Part shown: piece after piece, positions 58,891-64,000 of the stretch | Numbering within the stretch: position 1 is the stretch's first letter | Layout: every line of letters starts with the position of its first letter | Assembly: GCF_002930155.1 (NCBI RefSeq) | Contig: NZ_PHND01000001.1 | Location: 434,001 to 498,000, forward strand | Length of the DNA stretch: 64,000 bases | Reading direction: 5' to 3' | Source of the DNA: Entomoplasma ellychniae | Lineage (GTDB): Bacteria; Bacillota_I; Bacilli_A; Mycoplasmatales; Mycoplasmataceae | Made by a program: the position numbers and the translations under genes | Notes under the pieces: model-generated | Told to the model about the DNA's origin: nothing | Databases searched by the model: none | Seen by the model: only the letters and a program-made list of their open reading frames with translations

Positions 58891-61290
58891 TTATTTTAAA
58901 AATAAAATATTCCCTTCTTTTAAATGTCCTGGGTTTTCTTTTATTTCTTTTCTTTGTTCTCTAACAAAATCTCTTCATTTTAAATTTTGATCTCTTGTTC
59001 AAAGCTGTTCATTTTTTCTTCTTAAGAAAGTGCGATCAGCTGAATTTCCGTAAATAGCATTACCACCTGTAAAGTTTCTTAAATAGTTAACAGTAAAAGA
59101 TTTATAAGCATTTGTAGAAAATCAAGGTGTTTGAAGAGCATTTTCAAAAAAGAAATTATACTCTTGTTCTGCAAATGCTTCATATCTTTGTTTAACATCT
59201 AAATCATTATTAAGATCAATTTGTTTAACCTTTGTATCATAGTCTGTTAAATCTTCAACAAGTTTGTCAAACTCAGTTGTACGAACTACATCTTGGTATT
59301 TTGTGTGTTCACCATTAATTAATCGGTTTGTTCCAGAATAATGGCTCATACTTCCTTTTATTCTTACTGTTTCTAAGAAAGTGTATGGATCTGCATAATC
59401 AGGTCCTCAACCAGAAATAGCAATGTCATAACGACCTTCTCCATTCCTTGCTGAGTAATCATTATTATCAATTGGGACAAAACTTTCAATTTGAATAGGG
59501 TTATCTTTAACTGCATTGAAATTATTAAACGTTGATTGAAAAAATGGACTATTAGAATTAGTACCACTTGGGTCCATTAAAACTCTTAATTCAACCTTGT
59601 TGTTTTTATTTCGAGCAATTTTATTATCATCAATAAATTTATTAACATCAGAAATAACATCTTCTTGATTTTTGTGATTTCCATAAAGTTCTGGATGGTT
59701 TAATAAAGGATCACTCCCATTTTTTCAATCATCTTTAGTTAAACTGCCACCATGACTTTTAACTTTTTTTTCTGCTTCTTCTGCAACATACTGAGTGTAA
59801 TCTTTTCCATCAGGATCTACACCTGTGCCTTCTAAAGTATATGAGTTAACAATATTTTTAGATGTTGTAGAGCCTTCTTCATCAAATCTTTTACTATAAT
59901 ATTTAGCGTAAGTTGATCTATTTAAATTTGTTGCGATAAAAACTCTTGCGTCTTTTGATTCTAATAGTTTACTTGCTGCAATAGCTTTATTTTTCTCTTC
60001 AGTAGTTGAATTTGTAGTTGAAAGTATATCAGTGTTAAAATAATTATAAATTATATTATAATGACTTCCAGGTACTATTTCAGAAACATATATTGATTTA
60101 AAGTTTGGGTTATCATAATCATCACCAATGTATTTTTTTCACCCAACAACATCATTTACTGAAACTCCAAATCCATCAATTTCACCTTTTTCAAACATTC
60201 TTCTAGTTGTTTCATTGTTAAAATTGGTTGTTGCGTTTAATCAAACTAAATTTTCAATTTCTGTTCTTTGTGCAAAATGATAATTTTTATTTTTTACAAA
60301 TTCAATTTTCTTGTCTGGTGTAATTTCTTTTGGTAAATAAGCACCACTATAAACATCAACAGGACCATTTTCCAACTGTCCTACAATTAACTCATGAATT
60401 GGAGCAAATGGTGCGTAAGTTAAAACAGTTTCAAAATACGCTGCTGGTTTAACTAAATTATATTGAACTGTATTTTTATCATTATCAGTAATCAAACCAA
60501 AACCACCATCATCAATAGAAACTTTTTTGGTTATAAATTCATCTTTTTCTTCTTCTGATCTTTCATCATCACCTGATGACGGAGCTTTTTTATATTTAGA
60601 GTTTTTTGCAACAAATGAAATTGTTGATGAGCTCTTCATTTTTTCAATCAAAACTTTATAAACACCTAAAGCGGTTACATTTTCTACATTTTCATCGCTT
60701 GGTATAAACTCTTGGTTTTTTTCAATATTATTTAAAATAGGACCCAACAGTTCTAACATTTGCTCTGCATTTTTAATAAAAGTAGTTCATAGAGCAGTTA
60801 CTTCGGAAATGTTATTGACATTAAGAATATAAGCAGCTGCATTATCAAAATCTGTTGCTTTAATTGCCCTTAAAACTTCACCTTTACCATTAAATCAATT
60901 CGCATTATCTCTAATTCTATATTTTCATGTTGTGTAGTCATTAACTCCTTCTCCAGCGTTAGAATCTTTAGCTACATAAGTGCTATTACCTGTTGCATAG
61001 CCTGATTCAAAAATGTCACCATAAGTTCTTCCATACTCATCAATTGATAATGCTCCAGCATAAAGATTACTTAAAAAACCTGCATTTGTAGTTAATTGTG
61101 TATGTGCAATATTTCAACTATCAGGGACAGATAAAAAAGCTTCGGTATATGTTTTAACATCTCTTTTACGTCCTTGGATTTTTTCTAGTGAAGCCGAGCA
61201 AGACACAACAGATGTTGATGCAATGCTAACCACAAGTCCACCAGTTAATAAAGATATAAGTGTGGATTTTTTGTAATTTGTTGTTTTCAT
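58891..61290 (-). CDS. oppA: Oligopeptide-binding lipoprotein OppA
   Basis: 799 aa, larger than typical 550-aa OppA but normal for mollicutes. Signal with lipobox VVSC, Cys31. Near the middle the solute-binding features WxTFxK..., YFETVLTYAPFAPIHE are seen; AYLPKEI and LGPILNN fit the SBP_bac_5 type. Many TGA Trp codons split the frame. It captures peptides for OppBC. It lies between oppC and the Ig-like lipoprotein gene. Confidence 0.9.
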
Positions 61291-61318
61291 AAATTTTACC
61301 TTTCCTTAAAATAAAATG

Positions 61319-62290
61319 TTATCTATGAGTTTTAGGGTCCAGTGAATCAGCTAAAACTTTTCCCATCATGTAAAACAAAAGAGATATTCCTCCAACGAAA
61401 ACTAGTGGGACAATTAAAAGATATGGATACTCTTGTCAAGAGTTATCCGAAAGTACTTCGTTTAATATTGAACCTAAAGATGCTTTTTCTAATTTATTTG
61501 GTTGTATAAACCCATAACCAAGATATGCTAAACCAGAATCAATTGAAATAGCTGCTGGAAGTGCAAAAGCTATTTCTTGAATTACAATTGGTAAAATCTT
61601 AGGTAAAATGTTATTTTTTATAACTTTTGGTCCACTTGTTCCTAACACTTTTGACGCAATATTATATTCTGTTTGCTTTGTTAAAATAATTTGAATTCTC
61701 ATTAACGAGGCTAAACCAATTCAACTAGTGATCGATACTGCAAAAACAATAATACCAACACCTTTTTCACCACCAGCTAAGAATATAATTACAAGTCACA
61801 AAATCATATCAGGGATAATGGTAATAAATCTAGTTACTTCTAAAAATAACATATCTAACTTAGCATAAAAACCTCAAATAGCTCCGATTATTAGTCCTAA
61901 AACAATTTGAATTGAAAAAACCATAGCTGCAAAAAACAGAGTAGTTCTAGACCCAATTCAAACTTTATTTCAAATGTCTTCTCCTAATTTACCAGTGCCA
62001 AACCAATGCTGTGCCGATGGTCCATGTGGTAAAGATGGTTGTGATAATAGTGGAACAGCTGGTTTTCCAACAGCTATTGTAAAACTCATTAATAAAAAAA
62101 TAACTAAAAGACTAAAACATGTAATAAATAAATAACTTGAAAAAGCTTTTTTAAAAACAGTTTTTCAGTAACTATAAGGCTTAGTATAAATGTGCTCTGC
62201 TTGTTTTACATCATCACCAACCCATTCAAATAAGTTGGAGTCAATATTGTAAATATCTAAATTAAATTTTTTGGATTTTATATATTCCAT
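61319..62290 (-). CDS. oppC: Oligopeptide ABC permease OppC
   Basis: 323 aa. N-terminal cytosolic part, six or so membrane segments, and the permease signature region ASKVLGTSGPKVIKNNILPKILP. The start MEYIKSKKF follows AAAGAGG and lies 13 nt after oppB. Forms the channel with OppB. Confidence 0.93.
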
Positions 62291-62303
62291 ATTAACCTCT
62301 TTC

Positions 62304-63509
62304 TTAACTTAATTTAACTCTTGGATCTAGAATCGCTAAAAGTAAATCTCCAATAAGGTTAGCAAAAATACCAAGAAAAGATGAAATAACGACAAATCCC
62401 ATAACTGTAAATAAATCTTTACTTCCCATCGCGCCTATTACAAAGTAAGTCATTCCCTGAATATTTCAAGTTCTTTCAATCAATAAACTAGTTCCAAAAA
62501 TTGTAAAAATAAAAGCTCCAGGCATTCCCCTTACCATTCTAATAAATGAATTTCTAAAAACATGTACAAAAAATACATATTTTTCTCCCATTCCTTTAGC
62601 TGTCGCAAATCTAGTATAATCAGCATTCATTTCATCAACAACATATCTTCTTGTCATAAAAGCTACACCAGGAACCATTAATAAAATAATGGCTAAAATT
62701 GGGAACATTCGCGTATAAAGACCACCAGTTGTTCAAGAAGTGTGTGAGCCCAAACCCATTGATATTTCATAAAATACTTTAATAGTAACAAGTGTTGGCA
62801 AAGCAAACATAATCAAACTATATCAATTAATAACATTGTCAGCTGTTTTGTCTTTTTTTATTGCAGCATATACCCCCAGCGGAATACCAAGGATGTAACC
62901 AAATGATGTACCTATGAATCCTACAACAAAAGATATTTTCATCCCACTAGAAAATATTTCCGAGACTGGAGTAAATATTGGTTTGTTGGTAGGTTTTAAA
63001 GCTAAACCTAAATAAAATCACTTAACAACAGGTGTTGTTTCAATGTTTCCTGTTATGTCATTTAATATTGGACTAGTTTGAACAGTTTTAGGGAAAAGTG
63101 GTGTTACATTTTTTAAGTAATTTAATATTTGATATATTAATGGGCCACTTACGCCTAAAGCTTCTTTTCTATTTTCTAAAATTTTATTGTATCGAGTATC
63201 TCCTCGTTCAATCCCCATTTTAGCAAACTTACTAGATAGGTCCGCAATTAAGACCTCATCTTTTACTACAAAAGAAATCATTCAGAACACAACTATAATA
63301 GCCAAATAAATAGTTATAAGAGCAAAAAATATTCTTTTTAAAGAATAAGTCAATAATGAATGCTTTTTGCAAAATTCATCCAAAATTAAAACAGATTCTT
63401 GAAAACCATGATTTATTTGATATAATATTTTATGGCTTGATTTTTTATTTAAAGGGTTGTCGCTAACTTTTTCGATTAAATTTTCAAGCTCTTCTTTTAT
63501 TATTTCCAT
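62304..63509 (-). CDS. oppB: Oligopeptide ABC permease OppB
   Basis: 401 aa, longer than the usual 310. Start MEIIKEELENL, AAAGGAT upstream. An extra hydrophilic N-terminal part precedes the first membrane span (YSLKRIFFALITIYLAIIVVF). EAA-loop DYTRFATAKGMGEKYVFFVHVFRNSFI confirms a permease. The C-terminus ends ILDPRVKLS as in other OppB/DppB. First gene of the operon. Confidence 0.93.
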
Positions 63510-63558
63510 TTTTATCCTTTCTAATAAATGAAAAATAAATTGCAGATTAAACAAAAAA

Positions 63559-63577
63559 AACTTAGTCTTACTAAGTT
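63559..63577 (-). terminator. Terminator/attenuator upstream of oppB
   Basis: On the minus strand AACTTAGT, AAG loop, ACTAAGTT, followed by T8. It lies 50 nt before the oppB start. Confidence 0.8.
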
Positions 63578-63591
63578 AAATGATTTTATAA

Positions 63592-63636
63592 TTTTTCTTT
63601 ATATATAAATATTATGGAATTATATATAAAGAAAAA
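63592..63636. repeat. 17-bp perfect inverted repeat upstream of opp
   Basis: Left arm TTTTTCTTTATATATAA, 11-nt spacer, and its exact reverse complement. It could form a long hairpin or be a regulator site; TATATAAT-like -10 boxes lie inside. Confidence 0.8.
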
Positions 63637-63684
63637 TAAATATTTTCTTAGTAATGTATTTTAAAATACAACTACACTGATTCA

Positions 63685-63828
63685 TTAGCTAAAAGATGTA
63701 GTTATTGTTTGATTAATAACGGTCTGTTTTAATTGCTTATTTAAAAAAATACTTTTCATAGACAACGGAGTATCTATAAAAAAAGTTAAATCTAACTTAA
63801 TATTCAAATTATTTTTATATTTTTTCAT
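63685..63828 (-). CDS. Small ORF, possible leader peptide upstream of opp
   Basis: 47 aa beginning MKKYKNNLNIKLDLTFF, preceded by a textbook AAAGGAG seven bases before the ATG. Lysine- and threonine-rich, no membrane helix. Sits downstream of a good promoter and upstream of the palindrome and terminator. It may be a real small protein or a leader peptide; no family recognised. Confidence 0.5.
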   Translation of the reverse strand: MKKYKNNLNIKLDLTFFIDTPLSMKSIFLNKQLKQTVINQTITTSFS

Positions 63829-63852
63829 AAAAACTCCTTTGTCTTATTTCAA

Positions 63853-63880
63853 ATCATAACAAAAAAAAAATAAAAAGCAA
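63853..63880 (-). promoter_or_regulatory. Promoter with overlapping short inverted repeat
   Basis: On the minus strand TTGCTT (63875-63880), 16-nt spacer, TATGAT (63853-63858). The -35 box is overlapped by AAAAGC-GCTT-GCTTTT, which resembles a short operator or a degenerate cre-like site. Confidence 0.55.
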
Positions 63881-64000
63881 GCGCTTTTAAAGTTCTTGCA
63901 TTTTTAATTATATTCAATTAACATATTACAGAAATATTAAACTAAAAATTAGCTTATTATTTTTTCAATTATTTGTAATAAATTAATATGTTTATTAAAA

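Noticed and set aside
63592-63636. Replication origin
   Set aside because: An AT-rich palindrome is present, but no DnaA boxes, dnaA or dnaN are near; a regulatory role for opp fits better.

Overview
The window is from a mollicute that uses genetic code 4. Almost every gene contains in-frame TGA codons where tryptophan is expected, base composition is very AT-rich, and there is a tandem pair of tryptophan tRNA genes with anticodons UCA and CCA. Prolipoprotein signal peptides, the gene content (opp transporter, gapN, ldh, DnaE, OppA-type lipoproteins, ezrA) and the gene order suggest the Spiroplasma/Entomoplasma/Mesoplasma/mycoides branch. The genus is an inference. All coding coordinates below were built by reading through TGA as Trp.

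Layout. (1) 1-3200: a lipoprotein and an ICE-associated pair, a small unknown protein plus a UPF0236/ISLre2-type transposase. (2) 3.2-14.8 kb, minus strand: a replication/repair run ezrA-thiI-dnaE-polA-mutM-dnaB-dnaI. (3) 14.8-15.7 kb: rpsD with a structured leader. (4) 15.9-18.8 kb, minus: ytpR-pncB-tyrS. (5) 18.9-20.6 kb: two coupled DegV/FakB genes. (6) 20.6-24.1 kb, minus: tRNA-Trp pair, fur, acpP, two unknown genes, ldh. (7) 24.1-33 kb, minus: an unknown gene, rpoB and rpoC behind a near-consensus promoter. (8) 33.2-34.8 kb: a cluster of small and broken reading frames, probably a decayed mobile element, between rpoB and rplJL. (9) 34.9-36.1 kb: rplJ-rplL with an L10 leader.

(10) 36.2-39.7 kb, plus: a three-gene cassette of a secreted C39-like cysteine peptidase, an ABC ATPase and an ABC permease with a large external domain. 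(11) 39.9-46.6 kb: an IS3 relic, rplK-rplA with an L1-type leader, two unknown genes, alaS, and a HAD phosphatase. (12) 46.6-52.6 kb, minus: gapN, tuf, fusA, rpsG, rpsL. (13) 52.8-53.7 kb: an IS3 transposase relic joined to a secA fragment. (14) 54-64 kb: an oligopeptide importer split into oppBCA plus a lipoprotein and oppDF, with a plus-strand membrane protein in between. A small ORF, a 17-bp palindrome and a terminator lie in front of oppB.

How it fits together: most of the window is core information processing (replication initiation and repair, transcription, ribosome, elongation factors, tRNA charging). Some genes reflect a parasitic metabolism: peptide import (Opp), nicotinate salvage (PncB), exogenous fatty-acid use (DegV/FakB, AcpP) and fermentative redox balance (Ldh, GapN). 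The accessory parts are the ICE-like pair, the peptidase-ABC cassette, three relic zones and the split opp locus. The peptidase-ABC cassette is the best candidate for a little-described system.
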